Below, piece by piece: positions 9,496 to 18,699 of a stretch of 64,000 bases of DNA. A model generated the notes under the pieces. The model searched no databases and was not told the DNA's origin. It saw only the letters and a program-made list of their open reading frames with translations. The DNA is from Brevibacillus thermoruber 423 (GTDB taxonomy: Bacteria; Bacillota; Bacilli; Brevibacillales; Brevibacillaceae), in NCBI RefSeq assembly GCF_000454065.1, contig NZ_KE695650.1:413796-477795 (forward strand). Direction: 5' to 3'. Positions within the stretch are counted from its first letter, which is position 1, and each line of letters opens with the position of its first letter. The translations under genes were made by a program, and so were the position numbers.

Positions 9496-10281
9496 ATGCT
9501 GATTACCACCGGACTGGAACCCAGCGAGGAGACGCGCCGCCACGCGGCCGAACTGGCTGCGCAGTTTGGACTGCCGGTCGTCGAGCGGGGCGGCAGTTCG
9601 ATTGAGGAGCTGCGCCGGCGCTACGGAGAGGCGGAAGTGCTGATCGTCACCGCCAAAGGGGCCCGCCTGGAAGCGGAAGGAAAGCGCCCGTTCTTTTTTC
9701 ATCCGAACACGGCCGCCTTTCGTATAAAGCGCCTGGAGCGCGGTGATACTGATACTATGCTTGCCGCTTGCCAAATTCACCCAGGAGACCGCGTGCTGGA
9801 CGCCACGCTCGGCCTCGGCGCCGACGCGATCGTCTTTGCCCACGCTGTCGGCCCAACCGGCCGGGTCGTCGGGATCGAGTCGGAAAAGCGCATCGCGATT
9901 CTGGTCGCAGACGGATTGCGCCACTATCCGGCCGACTCGGAGGCGCTGCGCGAGGCCATGAGCCGAATCGAAGTGCGGCACGGGCACCATCTCGACATCC
10001 TGAAAGGCCTGCCGGACCGCTCGTTTGACGTGGTCTACTTCGACCCGATGTTTGTGCGGACGGTGCACGACTCCACCGGGATTGCCGGCATCCGCGAGCA
10101 CGCCAACATGGCTCCGCTGGACGCGGAGGCGGTGGCGGAGGCGCTCAGGGTTGCCAAACGGCGCGTCGTCCTGAAGGAAGGCAAGGCGGGACGGCTGTAC
10201 GAGCGGTTCGGGTTTACCCCGTTTCGCACGCGCGGCCACCAGGTCGTGTACAGCTATAAAGAGACAGATGGAGGGGAGTGA
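9496..10281 (+). CDS. RsmJ-like class I SAM-dependent methyltransferase
   Basis: The 261-residue protein resembles the RsmJ-type SAM methyltransferase group. Motif I is DATLGLGADAIVFA near residues 98-111, and motif IV is VYFDPMF near residue 180, matching the DPMF signature of RsmJ. The N-terminal about 75 residues, with LIVTAKGARLEAEGKRPFFF, form a small pre-domain. RsmJ methylates 16S rRNA G1516 in Escherichia coli; whether this protein has that target is unknown. Its start follows the mutL stop without a gap and its stop lies just before the miaA start, so it belongs to the mutSL-miaA-hfq transcription unit. Confidence 0.7.
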   Translation: MLITTGLEPSEETRRHAAELAAQFGLPVVERGGSSIEELRRRYGEAEVLIVTAKGARLEAEGKRPFFFHPNTAAFRIKRLERGDTDTMLAACQIHPGDRVLDATLGLGADAIVFAHAVGPTGRVVGIESEKRIAILVADGLRHYPADSEALREAMSRIEVRHGHHLDILKGLPDRSFDVVYFDPMFVRTVHDSTGIAGIREHANMAPLDAEAVAEALRVAKRRVVLKEGKAGRLYERFGFTPFRTRGHQVVYSYKETDGGE

Positions 10282-10283
10282 CT

Positions 10284-11237
10284 TTGCCACCAAAAGAAAA
10301 ACTGGTCGTGATCGTCGGCCCGACCGCCGTGGGCAAAACGGAGTTGAGCCTCGAGCTGGCCGAACAGTTTGACGGCGAGATCATTTCCGGCGATTCCATG
10401 CAGGTCTACCGCGGCATGGATATCGGGACGGCCAAGGCGACGCCGGAAGAGCGGGCGCGCGTGCCGCACCACCTGATCGACATCATCGATCCGGATGAAG
10501 AATACTCCGTGGCGCTGTTTCAGGAAGCGGCGACCCGGCTGATCACCGAGATCAACGCGCGCGGGAAGCTGCCGTTTATCGTCGGCGGCACCGGTCTCTA
10601 CATCGAGTCGGTCACCCATCGCTTTCAATTCGCCCAGGCGGAGCAGGACCCGGAGCTGCGCAGCCGGCTGCAGCGCCTGGCCGAAACGGAGGGAGTGGAG
10701 GCACTTCACCGGCGGCTCGCCGCGATCGATCCGCTGACAGCGGAACGGCTTCACCCCAACGATGTGAAACGGGTGATCCGCGCCTTGGAAATTTATGAAT
10801 TGACCGGCACCAAAATGTCCGATTTTCAACATCGGGCCGAGCATTCCCCGTACGATTTGCTGATGATCGGATTGACGATGGATCGGCAAGTGCTGTACGA
10901 GCGCATCAACCAACGCGTGGACAAGATGCTGGAAGCCGGTCTGGTTGAAGAGGTGCGCCGTCTGTTGGATCAAGGCTACAGTTCGGCGCTTACGTCGATG
11001 CAGGGGCTGGGCTACAAGGAACTGATTCCGTATTTGTACGGAGAGATTACGCTGGAGAAGGCGGTCAACGACATCAAGCAGCGGACCCGCCATTTTGCCA
11101 AGCGCCAGTTGTCCTGGTTTCGGCGCATGTCGGAGGTACAGTGGTTCGATCTGACCGATCCCGCCGAGCGCCCGAAGATCGTGCAAACAATCAAGCAGAT
11201 ATTGGCAGGAAAGTTTCATCGATTGCCGAATATATAA
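10284..11237 (+). CDS. miaA: tRNA dimethylallyltransferase MiaA
   Basis: MiaA transfers dimethylallyl from DMAPP to A37 of tRNA, making the substrate for MiaB. The P-loop GPTAVGKT lies near residue 13, followed by SGDSMQVYRGMDIGTAK and VGGTGLYI, all family hallmarks; the length of 317 residues is usual. I choose the TTG at 10284 as the start because GGAGGGG (10270-10276) is then 7 bases away; the upstream in-frame GTG at 10278 would leave only one base. The gene is tightly packed behind the methyltransferase and is followed by hfq. Confidence 0.95.
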   Translation: MPPKEKLVVIVGPTAVGKTELSLELAEQFDGEIISGDSMQVYRGMDIGTAKATPEERARVPHHLIDIIDPDEEYSVALFQEAATRLITEINARGKLPFIVGGTGLYIESVTHRFQFAQAEQDPELRSRLQRLAETEGVEALHRRLAAIDPLTAERLHPNDVKRVIRALEIYELTGTKMSDFQHRAEHSPYDLLMIGLTMDRQVLYERINQRVDKMLEAGLVEEVRRLLDQGYSSALTSMQGLGYKELIPYLYGEITLEKAVNDIKQRTRHFAKRQLSWFRRMSEVQWFDLTDPAERPKIVQTIKQILAGKFHRLPNI

Positions 11238-11266
11238 CATACAAGTCCTTTTAGGGGGTAATGAAC

Positions 11267-11509
11267 ATGAAACAGTCGATCAACATTCAAGATACGTTCC
11301 TGAACCACTTGCGGAAGGAGAACATCGCTGTCACCATCTACCTGGTAAACGGTTTTCAACTGCGCGGCTACATCAAAGCGTTTGACAACTTTACCATCGT
11401 GATCGACAGCGAAGGAAAACAGCAGCTTGTTTACAAGCATGCCATTTCCACGTTTACGCCGCAGCGTCCCGTGTCGCTCATGTCCCAAGAAAACAATCAG
11501 CAAGCATAG
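11267..11509 (+). CDS. hfq: RNA chaperone Hfq
   Basis: The 80-residue protein is a full Hfq: [14 protein letters not shown] forms helix 1 and the Sm1 strand, and YKHAISTF is the Sm2 signature. Hfq forms a hexamer that binds U-rich and A-rich RNA. The ATG at 11267 is preferred over the in-frame ATG at 11261 because AGGGGGT (11253-11259) is then 7 bases away. The miaA-hfq order is widely conserved in bacteria. A terminator follows. Confidence 0.97.
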   Translation: MKQSINIQDTFLNHLRKENIAVTIYLVNGFQLRGYIKAFDNFTIVIDSEGKQQLVYKHAISTFTPQRPVSLMSQENNQQA

Positions 11510-11523
11510 CGTCACACCAACGA

Positions 11524-11553
11524 AGCCGGGATCTTAGCCATCCGGGCTTTTTC
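11524..11553 (+). terminator. Intrinsic terminator after hfq
   Basis: AGCCGGGAT (11524-11532) pairs with ATCCGGGCT (11540-11548) with one mismatch, then five Ts. Confidence 0.8.
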
Positions 11554-11663
11554 ACTGCCGGGGACAGGTTTCTGGGTTCCGGCACGCGAAAAAAAGCAAA
11601 AGCAGGAGACTGGTCGAATCAGTCTAGTTGTTTACATAACATATATTATGGAGAGTGAGGTCC

Positions 11664-12455
11664 TTGCCGTTCACGTTCGCCCACCCGGCGATCGTTTTGC
11701 CCTTTTGGCGCGTTCGCTGGCTGTCCTTTACCGCGCTGGTCTTCGGCAGCATGGCTCCCGATTTTGAATACTTTTTCCGGCTGAGGCCGTACAGCACAGT
11801 CAGCCATTCCCTGCTTGGCCTGATTGTGTTTGATCTGCCCGTCGCTTTGCTGCTGGCCGTTCTCTTTCACCGAATCGTCAAGCGCCCCCTGGTCGCCTGC
11901 CTGCCCGCCCCGTTTGACCGGGGATTGGGGTACGCTGCGGCCAAGCCCTGGGGCATCGGCTCGCTGCGTGATGGGCTGGTCTTTTCCTATTCGGCGGTGA
12001 TCGGGAGCCTCACCCATATCGTCTGGGACGCGTTTACCCATCAGGGGGGGTTCATGGTCAGCCGCCTTCCGCTTCTTCAACAGCGGGTACCGGTGCCGTG
12101 GACGGGCTTGGACGTTCCCGTCTACAAGATGCTGCAGCACGGCAGTACGCTCACCGGCTTGTCGCTGATTGCGCTGACACTCTGGCTGGCGGCGCGTCGG
12201 GGAGCGGCTGCAGGTGGCGGCGGGAGAAGTCTTCCGGCCCGGACAAAATGGCTGTATTGGCTGGGCGTGGGAGGCTGCGGCCTGCTCGCGGCCGCCGCGT
12301 GGGGATGGAGCGCTGGCGGCGCATGGCCGATGGCGCGTCTGCTGGGCGGCATCGTGCCGCTTCTGTCCGGCTGCATGGCCGGTCTGCTCGTCATGTCGTT
12401 GCTGTTCGACCGGTTTGGTCCGGCAGGTGCCCACAACAGGTACCCGGCCCTGTAG
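11664..12455 (+). CDS. DUF4184 family integral membrane protein
   Basis: The 263-residue protein starts LPFTFAHPAIVLPF, the hallmark beginning of DUF4184 proteins (usually MPFTFSHPA). It has about six hydrophobic segments and conserved polar motifs SMAPDFEYFF and HIVWDAFTHQGG, whose Asp and His residues recall metal-dependent membrane hydrolases; the function is not known. TTG at 11664 is chosen because it gives the family-typical first residues; an upstream in-frame GTG (11655) is possible but has poor spacing to GGAG. It is transcribed after the hfq terminator. Confidence 0.8.
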   Translation: MPFTFAHPAIVLPFWRVRWLSFTALVFGSMAPDFEYFFRLRPYSTVSHSLLGLIVFDLPVALLLAVLFHRIVKRPLVACLPAPFDRGLGYAAAKPWGIGSLRDGLVFSYSAVIGSLTHIVWDAFTHQGGFMVSRLPLLQQRVPVPWTGLDVPVYKMLQHGSTLTGLSLIALTLWLAARRGAAAGGGGRSLPARTKWLYWLGVGGCGLLAAAAWGWSAGGAWPMARLLGGIVPLLSGCMAGLLVMSLLFDRFGPAGAHNRYPAL

Positions 12456-12523
12456 AAAAAAATGGGCAGGTTTGCCAGCCCCATGAGTATACTAAGGTAT
12501 GACCATGAGGCAGGTGATCGCTG

Positions 12524-13480
12524 GTGAAACCGTCGGGCAATCAACCGCCGGCTGATTCGATGGCAGACAAGGCTCCGCACCGCATCCAGGTGGTGTTTCG
12601 CCGGCCGGAAAAGGTCAAACGTCCGGAAACGCTGGCCGACACGGTACGTACCACCGCCCCCGGCAATGTGGCCGCTGCCTTCGACGAGCTGGAGCGGCTG
12701 ATCGGTTTGCGTGAAGCCAAAAAGCTGATGTACGAGATCCACGCGCTGCTCAGGTTGAACAAGGAGCGGGAAAAGCACAACCTGAAGCTGGAGAAGCAGG
12801 TATACCACATGGTGTTCAAAGGAAATCCGGGCACCGGAAAGACGACGGTCGCCCGATTGTTTGGCAAACTCTTTCGCGAAATGGGCATTTTGAGCAAGGG
12901 ACACCTGATCGAGGTGGAGCGGGCCGATCTGGTCGGCGAATTTATCGGCCATACCGCGCAAAAGACGCGCGACCTCATCAAAAAGGCGCTCGGCGGCATT
13001 CTGTTCATCGACGAAGCGTACTCCCTGGCGCGCGGCGGGGAAAAGGATTTTGGCAAGGAAGCGATCGATTGTCTGACAAAAGCGCTGGAGGACCACGGCA
13101 ACGATTTTGTCTGCATTCTGGCCGGCTATACCGATGAAATGGACGCGTTTCTGGAGCTGAATCCCGGTTTGCCTTCCCGCTTTCCCATTCAACTGCGGTT
13201 TGCCGACTACACGGTAGACGAACTGATCAGCATTGCCGAGTCGATGGTGGAGGGAAAGGAATACCGGCTGTCCCCCTCCGCCAAGGAAAAGTTGCGACAG
13301 CATCTGATGCGCAAGCGCCACGACGTGTTTGAAGTCAATTTCAGCAATGCCCGCTACGTTCGAAATGCCATTGAACAGGCCATCCGCAAACAGGCGGTGC
13401 GGCTCTTGGCCGTGCCGGAACCGACGCGCGATGACGTGATGACGCTGCAGCCGGAGGATTTTGTCTGGTCCGCTTCCTAA
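12524..13480 (+). CDS. spoVK: Stage V sporulation protein K (AAA ATPase)
   Basis: SpoVK is an AAA ATPase needed for spore maturation in B. subtilis. The 318-residue protein has Walker A GNPGTGKT near residue 103, Walker B ILFIDEAYSLARGG near residue 165 and a sensor region SRFPIQLRF, all close to the CbxX/CfqX-SpoVK family. The GTG start has AGGTGAT upstream. The N-terminal about 50 residues are basic and unconserved. It lies upstream of hflX, matching the spoVK-ynbA-ynbB order of Bacillus. Confidence 0.95.
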   Translation: MKPSGNQPPADSMADKAPHRIQVVFRRPEKVKRPETLADTVRTTAPGNVAAAFDELERLIGLREAKKLMYEIHALLRLNKEREKHNLKLEKQVYHMVFKGNPGTGKTTVARLFGKLFREMGILSKGHLIEVERADLVGEFIGHTAQKTRDLIKKALGGILFIDEAYSLARGGEKDFGKEAIDCLTKALEDHGNDFVCILAGYTDEMDAFLELNPGLPSRFPIQLRFADYTVDELISIAESMVEGKEYRLSPSAKEKLRQHLMRKRHDVFEVNFSNARYVRNAIEQAIRKQAVRLLAVPEPTRDDVMTLQPEDFVWSAS

Positions 13481-13527
13481 CATCCCGGACGAATTGTGGT
13501 ATGATAGGGTGGAAAGGACGTGAATTC

Positions 13528-14820
13528 GTGGACGATGTGATCAAACGTGTCGAAACAGCCATCCTGGTCGGCTGTTTTTTGGATAATCGCGATGCGGAGC
13601 GGGCACGTCTCTCGATGGAGGAACTGCACGAGCTGGCGCGGACGGCCGGCGTCGACGTGCTCGACGTGGTCACGCAAAACCGCGAGCGCATCGATCCCGC
13701 CTGGTATCTGGGCAGCGGCAAGATTCAGGAGATCGCCCACCGCGCCCGGGAGCTGGACGTGGATCTGGTCATCTTCAACGACGAGCTGTCGCCCAGCCAG
13801 ACCCGCAACCTGGACACGGTGTTCGACTGCAAGGTGATCGACCGCACCCAGTTGATCCTGGACATCTTCGCCGGACGGGCGCAGTCCCGGGAGGGCAAGA
13901 TCCAGGTGGAACTGGCCCAGTACAATTACCTGCTGCCGCGCCTGGCGGGACAGGGCAGGCAACTCTCCCGCCTGGGCGGCGGGATCGGCACGCGGGGGCC
14001 CGGGGAGACCAAGCTGGAGAGCGACCGCCGTCACATCAGGCGGCGAATCAGCGAGCTGAAACAGCAGTTGGCCGACATCGTGCGCACCCGCCAACTTCAC
14101 CGGGAGCGGCGCAAGAAAAACAGCGTCTATCAAATTGCGCTGGTCGGCTACACCAACGCCGGCAAATCCACCCTGTTAAACCGGCTGACCTCCGCGGACA
14201 CCCTGCAGGAAGACAAACTGTTTGCCACCCTCGACCCGACGACGCGGCAGCTTTCCCTGCCAAGCGGCATGGACGTGCTTCTCACCGATACCGTCGGGTT
14301 TATCCAGGATTTGCCGACAACGCTGGTGGCGGCTTTCCGCTCCACGCTGGAAGGCGTCCAGGAAGCCGATCTGATCCTGCACGTGGTAGACAGCCACCAT
14401 CCCGACCTGGAAATCCACATGGAAGTGGTGGAGCGCATCCTGCGCGAGCTGAAGGCGGACGACATCCCGCAGCTCGTGGTGTTCAACAAGGCGGATTTGA
14501 TCCGCGAGGGCACGTACCTGCCGCCGGTGGACGATGCCATTCTCATCTCCGCGCTGCGGGACGACGACCTGAAGCGGCTGTTGGAGCGCATCGAATCGTA
14601 CGTCTACGCTTCCTTCGACCGGATCACGCTGAAAGTGCCGGTGGAGCGCGGGGACATCGTGTCACTGCTGCACCGCGAAGGCGTCGAGATGGAACAGGCG
14701 TTTGACGAAGCGGATGCCGCTTATCTGATTACCGTACGCATCAACCGGGACCATCCCATCTACGGGAAAGTCGTCCCATTCCTCCTGGACAAGCCAGAGA
14801 TTGCAGAAGAGAGTTGGTAG
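13528..14820 (+). CDS. hflX: GTPase HflX
   Basis: HflX is a ribosome-associated GTPase that splits stalled or hibernating ribosomes. The 430-residue protein has the N-terminal HflX domain with the glycine-rich linker (GGGIGTRGPGETKLE), a coiled segment, and a TRAFAC GTPase domain with G1 GYTNAGKST, G3 DTVGF and G4 NKAD. The GTG at 13528 is chosen because AAAGGA lies 9 bases upstream; the earlier in-frame ATG at 13501 overlaps a TATGAT promoter-like string and lacks a site. The stop is followed 8 bases later by the next start. Confidence 0.95.
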   Translation: MDDVIKRVETAILVGCFLDNRDAERARLSMEELHELARTAGVDVLDVVTQNRERIDPAWYLGSGKIQEIAHRARELDVDLVIFNDELSPSQTRNLDTVFDCKVIDRTQLILDIFAGRAQSREGKIQVELAQYNYLLPRLAGQGRQLSRLGGGIGTRGPGETKLESDRRHIRRRISELKQQLADIVRTRQLHRERRKKNSVYQIALVGYTNAGKSTLLNRLTSADTLQEDKLFATLDPTTRQLSLPSGMDVLLTDTVGFIQDLPTTLVAAFRSTLEGVQEADLILHVVDSHHPDLEIHMEVVERILRELKADDIPQLVVFNKADLIREGTYLPPVDDAILISALRDDDLKRLLERIESYVYASFDRITLKVPVERGDIVSLLHREGVEMEQAFDEADAAYLITVRINRDHPIYGKVVPFLLDKPEIAEESW

Positions 14821-14828
14821 GAACGACG

Positions 14829-16106
14829 ATGTTTTCATTATTCACCCATGGAGAACGGCTGCGCCCGATCGTGCAGGAAGTGGAAGCGATGATTGCCGGG
14901 CGGCATCAGGAGATTGCCGCCCTGGTCGACTACAACCAGTTGAAGGTGCTCCGTTCTTTTCAAAAGCATGAAGTAAACGAGTTTCACTTTGCCCCGTCGA
15001 CGGGGTACGGCTACGACGACGCGGGCCGTTCGACGCTGGAGTCGATTTACGCGGACGTGTTTGGCGGGGAGGCGGCCCTGGTGCGGCCGCACATCATCTC
15101 CGGCACGCACGCCATCGCGATCTGCCTGTTCGGCCTGCTCCGCCCCGGCGACGAACTGCTGTACATCACCGGCAAGCCGTACGACACGCTGGAAGAAGTG
15201 GTGGGCGTGCGCGGCGAGGGGCAGGGCTCACTGAAGGATTACGGCATCGGGTACCGCTACGTGCCGCTGACGCCGGAGGGCGAGATTGACTTCCCCGCGG
15301 TGGCCGAGGCGATCACCCCGAAGACGAAGGTGATCGGCATTCAGCGGTCGCGTGGATACGCCGACCGCCCGTCGTTTACCATCGCCAAACTGGAAGAGAT
15401 GATCCGCTTTGTCAAAGAGCGGAATCCGGAACTGATCGTCTTCGTGGACAACTGCTACGGCGAATTTACCGAGGAGCGGGAGCCGCTGCAGGTGGGCGCG
15501 GACATCATGGCCGGTTCGCTGATCAAAAACCCGGGCGGCGGCCTGGTCAAGACCGGCGGATACATCGTCGGCAGAAAGGACCTGGTAAAGCTCGCGTCCT
15601 ACCGGATGGCCGCGCCCGGCATCGGCGCGGAAGGAGGGGCGTCGCTGTACTCCCTGCTGGAAATGTACCAGGGCTTTTTCCTCGCTCCCCACGTGGTGGG
15701 CGAAGCGCTCAAAGGGGCGATCTTCTCTTCCGCGCTGTTGGAGCGGCTGGGCTTCCGGACCAACCCGCTGTGGCACGAGCCGCGCACCGACCTGATTCAA
15801 TCAGTTGAATTCGGCTCGGCGGAGCGGCTGATCGCGTTTTGCCAGGGAATCCAGAAGGCGGCCCCGGTCGATTCCCACGTCACCCCCTATCCGAGTGAAA
15901 TGCCCGGCTACGCCGATCCGGTCATCATGGCGGCCGGTACATTCATCCAGGGGGCGAGCATCGAGTTTTCCGCCGACGGTCCGATCCGTCCGCCGTACCT
16001 GGGCTTCGTGCAGGGCGGCTTGACCTACTCCCACGTCAAGGTCGGCATTCTGACCGCGCTGGACCTCCTGTTGGAAAAAGGGCTGCTGGAACTTCCGACC
16101 GCGTAG
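14829..16106 (+). CDS. ynbB: YnbB-like PLP enzyme (aluminium resistance / methionine gamma-lyase family)
   Basis: The 425-residue protein belongs to the family annotated from B. subtilis YnbB and formerly as aluminium resistance protein. It is a fold-type I PLP enzyme: the region SLIKNPGGGLVKTGGYIVG contains the likely Schiff-base lysine, and VFVDNCYGEF supplies the aspartate that contacts the pyridine nitrogen. The substrate is not established. The ATG at 14829 has TAGGAACG in front, and the gene overlaps transcriptionally with hflX. It ends at a strong terminator before glnR. Confidence 0.88.
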   Translation: MFSLFTHGERLRPIVQEVEAMIAGRHQEIAALVDYNQLKVLRSFQKHEVNEFHFAPSTGYGYDDAGRSTLESIYADVFGGEAALVRPHIISGTHAIAICLFGLLRPGDELLYITGKPYDTLEEVVGVRGEGQGSLKDYGIGYRYVPLTPEGEIDFPAVAEAITPKTKVIGIQRSRGYADRPSFTIAKLEEMIRFVKERNPELIVFVDNCYGEFTEEREPLQVGADIMAGSLIKNPGGGLVKTGGYIVGRKDLVKLASYRMAAPGIGAEGGASLYSLLEMYQGFFLAPHVVGEALKGAIFSSALLERLGFRTNPLWHEPRTDLIQSVEFGSAERLIAFCQGIQKAAPVDSHVTPYPSEMPGYADPVIMAAGTFIQGASIEFSADGPIRPPYLGFVQGGLTYSHVKVGILTALDLLLEKGLLELPTA

Positions 16107-16151
16107 ACCGCGTAAACGAACCGATTACCCAAAAAACGGGTGCCCAAAAAG

Positions 16152-16185
16152 CGGGAAGCGTCGCGAGAGACGCTTCCCGTTTTTT
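16152..16185 (+). terminator. Intrinsic terminator between ynbB-like gene and glnR
   Basis: CGGGAAGCGTC (16152-16162) pairs perfectly with GACGCTTCCCG (16169-16179), loop GCGAGA, then six Ts. Confidence 0.93.
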
Positions 16186-16217
16186 CGCTTTTGCTGGCTT
16201 GTACATGCATCATTTTG

Positions 16218-16267
16218 TGTAATCTTTTCTCACATCCATTGACAGTATTCTTGAAAAGCCTTACAAT
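16218..16267 (+). promoter_or_regulatory. glnRA promoter with GlnR operator
   Basis: TTGACA (16239-16244) and TACAAT (16262-16267) are 17 bases apart, a near-consensus sigma-A promoter. Directly upstream, 16218-16234 reads TGTAATCTTTTCTCACA, a perfect match to the GlnR/TnrA consensus TGTNA-N7-TNACA. This predicts repression of glnRA by GlnR under nitrogen excess, as in B. subtilis. Confidence 0.9.
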
Positions 16268-16307
16268 ACAACCAAGGAATTTGCGAAGAGAAGAGGAGGG
16301 ACACGTC

Positions 16308-16718
16308 ATGAGTGATGACATTCGTCGGAACATGGCACTCTTCCCGATCGGGATCGTCATGAAGCTGACCGATCTGACCGCGCGGCAGATCCGTTATTAC
16401 GAGCAAAACGGACTGATCCAGCCGGCACGAACGGAAGGGAAGCAGCGACTCTTCTCCTTTAACGACGTCGATCGCTTGCTGGAAATCAAGGCGCTGATCG
16501 AAAAAGGACTCAACATCGCCGGCATCAAGCAGGTGCTGCAGCTTCAGCAGCCCGCCCCGGAAAAAACGGAGATCACCGCCACGTCCGAGGCCAAGCGGAA
16601 GGAAATGTCCGAAAAGGAACTGCATCAGCTTCTGAAGCAGCAAATTTTGTTCAACAACGCTGCTCGCCACGGCGAGAATGCGTTGATACGTGGAGAGCTT
16701 TCCCGCTTCTTCCACTAA
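16308..16718 (+). CDS. glnR: Nitrogen regulator GlnR (MerR family)
   Basis: GlnR represses its own operon and other nitrogen genes when feedback-inhibited glutamine synthetase stabilises its dimer. The 136-residue protein has the MerR helix-turn-helix (FPIGIVMKLTDLTARQIRYY, then EQNGLIQPART), a short dimerisation helix and a C-terminal tail (about residues 85-136) that in the family mediates autoinhibition and contact with GlnA. The ATG is preceded by GAGGAGGG. glnA follows after 33 bases. Confidence 0.96.
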   Translation: MSDDIRRNMALFPIGIVMKLTDLTARQIRYYEQNGLIQPARTEGKQRLFSFNDVDRLLEIKALIEKGLNIAGIKQVLQLQQPAPEKTEITATSEAKRKEMSEKELHQLLKQQILFNNAARHGENALIRGELSRFFH

Positions 16719-16751
16719 TACAAGACAACGTAAGCGATAGGAGGAGAGATC

Positions 16752-18086
16752 GTGAGCAAGTACACCAAGGAAGACATTATGCGTCTGGCCCAAGAGGAGG
16801 ATGTCAGGTACATCCGCCTGCAGTTTACCGACCTGATGGGGGTCATCAAAAACGTGGAGATTCCGCTCTCCCAACTGCCCAAGGCGCTGGACAACAAAAT
16901 GATGTTCGACGGTTCGTCCATCGAGGGCTTCGTGCGCATCGAGGAATCCGACATGTACCTGGTGCCGGACCTGGATACCTGGGTAGTCTTCCCGTGGGGC
17001 ACCGAGCACGGCAAAGTGGCCCGTCTGATTTGCGATGTCTACATGCCGGACGGCACCCCGTTTGAAGGGGATCCGCGCTACATCCTGAAGCGTGCGCTGA
17101 AGGAAGCGCAAGAGATGGGCTTCACCGCTTTCAACGTCGGTCCGGAACCGGAGTTCTTCCTGTTCAAGATTGACGAGAAAGGGGAGCCGACGCTCGATCT
17201 GAACGACCAGGGCGGGTACTTTGACTTCGCGCCGCTCGACCTCGGCGAAAACTGTCGCCGCGACATCGTCCTCACCCTGGAAAAAATGGGCTTCGAAATT
17301 GAAGCGTCCCACCATGAGGTAGCGCCCGGCCAGCACGAAATTGACTTCAAGTACGCCGACGCGCTGCAGGCGGCTGACCAGATCGTCACCTTCAAACTGG
17401 TGGTCAAGACCATTGCCCGTCAGCACGGTCTGCACGCAACGTTCATGCCCAAGCCGCTGTTTGGCGTAAACGGTTCCGGCATGCACGCTCACCAATCTCT
17501 CTTCCGCGGCAGCGAAAATGCGTTCTACGACGAATCCGACCCGCTGGGCCTGAGCCAGACAGCCAAACACTACCTGGCCGGCATCCTGCACCATGCCCGC
17601 GGATTTGCGGCCATCACCAACCCGCTGGTGAACTCCTACAAGCGTCTGGTGCCCGGCTATGAAGCGCCGTGCTACGTGGCCTGGTCGGCGAAAAACCGTT
17701 CGCCGCTGGTGCGCATCCCGGCTTCCCGCGGTTTGAGCACGCGGATCGAAGTGCGCAACCCGGACCCGGCTGCCAACCCGTACCTGGCCCTCGCCGTCAT
17801 GCTGAAAGCAGGGCTGAACGGAATCAAGAACAAAATGGAGCTGCCCGCAGCGGTGGATCGCAACATCTACGTGATGACCGAGGAAGAGCGCGAAGCTGCC
17901 GGCATCGAAAGCCTGCCGGCTACCTTGAAGGAAGCGATCGAGTGCCTGAAGGCCGATCCGGTCATCTGCGAAGCGCTGGGCGAGCATGCCCTGATCCACT
18001 TCATCGAGGCGAAAGAAATCGAATGGGATATGTTCCGCACCCGCGTCCACGATTGGGAGCGCGAACAGTACATGACCACCTATTGA
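16752..18086 (+). CDS. glnA: Type I glutamine synthetase GlnA
   Basis: GlnA makes glutamine from glutamate, ammonia and ATP and in Bacilli also signals nitrogen status to GlnR and TnrA. The 444-residue length is that of GSI-alpha. Visible catalytic segments are [35 protein letters not shown] (ATP and metal site), [13 protein letters not shown] and the [14 protein letters not shown] region near the end. There is no adenylylation-loop insertion of the GSI-beta type. The GTG start has AGGAGAG upstream. A terminator follows the stop codon. Confidence 0.98.
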   Translation: MSKYTKEDIMRLAQEEDVRYIRLQFTDLMGVIKNVEIPLSQLPKALDNKMMFDGSSIEGFVRIEESDMYLVPDLDTWVVFPWGTEHGKVARLICDVYMPDGTPFEGDPRYILKRALKEAQEMGFTAFNVGPEPEFFLFKIDEKGEPTLDLNDQGGYFDFAPLDLGENCRRDIVLTLEKMGFEIEASHHEVAPGQHEIDFKYADALQAADQIVTFKLVVKTIARQHGLHATFMPKPLFGVNGSGMHAHQSLFRGSENAFYDESDPLGLSQTAKHYLAGILHHARGFAAITNPLVNSYKRLVPGYEAPCYVAWSAKNRSPLVRIPASRGLSTRIEVRNPDPAANPYLALAVMLKAGLNGIKNKMELPAAVDRNIYVMTEEEREAAGIESLPATLKEAIECLKADPVICEALGEHALIHFIEAKEIEWDMFRTRVHDWEREQYMTTY

Positions 18087-18100
18087 TCGGCATACAACGA

Positions 18101-18143
18101 AAAAAGAACCTGGTGACGGATGACGTCATCAGGTTCTTTTTTG
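18101..18143. terminator. Bidirectional terminator between glnA and DUF4269 gene
   Basis: AAGAACCTGGTGACG pairs with CGTCATCAGGTTCTT (one G-T pair) with A and T tracts outside. It serves both converging genes; the last codons of the minus-strand gene lie in the right arm. Confidence 0.88.
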
Positions 18144-18698
18144 TATGAGTTCCGCCAGCTCCGCGTCGCTGTACCGTTCCCACTCCAGCAGGGCTTGATA
18201 GGGATCGTCGCCGGGAATGCCGAAATAGCGGGCGAACGCAGGCTCCGTTTTCATTCCGTTCCGCTTCAGCTCCCGGATACCCTCTCTGGCCTGTTCGCCG
18301 GAGAGGGCCAGCAGGCGGGCCTCCATCACCATGTGGCGGTAGGCGTTTTGCCGATCGGCGGGTACGGGCTGGGCGAACAGTTCGAACGCAAATCCGCCGT
18401 GCCAAAAGGAAGTGACGCTGGACGGCACGCCGTTGACGTCACAGCGTTGCTGGGAAAAGCCGTCCTGCCGGCCAAACGCATCGCGAACGAAGCGATCGAA
18501 TTCGTCCAAATCGCTCGCGCAGCAGATCACGTCCAGATCGCTGTCCGCCACGTCGATGTCCAGCGGAATCGTTCCCGCCAGCACCGGCTGGTATGCCTGC
18601 AGCCGCTCCATGATGCCCAAGCGGTGGATGGCCTCCCAGGCGGCGCGCTGTCGGGGGGTTCCCGCTTGCAGATACGTGAGGTCGTGCCAGTTGTTCAC
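18129..18698 (-). CDS. DUF4269 nucleotidyltransferase-like protein
   Basis: The 189-residue protein matches the DUF4269 group, which resembles nucleotidyltransferases: GTIPLDIDVADSDLDVICC has the paired acidic residues expected of such a fold, and VNGVPSSVTSFWHGGFAFEL gives a further acidic-strand region nearby. No reaction is known. The GTG start at 18698 has AGGAGG 10 bases upstream, and overlaps the end of the upstream acetyltransferase gene region by the arrangement TGA-G-GTG, implying translational coupling. Confidence 0.75.
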   Translation of the reverse strand: MNNWHDLTYLQAGTPRQRAAWEAIHRLGIMERLQAYQPVLAGTIPLDIDVADSDLDVICCASDLDEFDRFVRDAFGRQDGFSQQRCDVNGVPSSVTSFWHGGFAFELFAQPVPADRQNAYRHMVMEARLLALSGEQAREGIRELKRNGMKTEPAFARYFGIPGDDPYQALLEWERYSDAELAELIQKRT

Positions 18699-18699
18699 C

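Noticed and set aside
8533..10293. A 586-codon minus-strand frame across mutL and the methyltransferase gene
   Set aside because: It crosses two well-supported genes and lacks recognisable domains.
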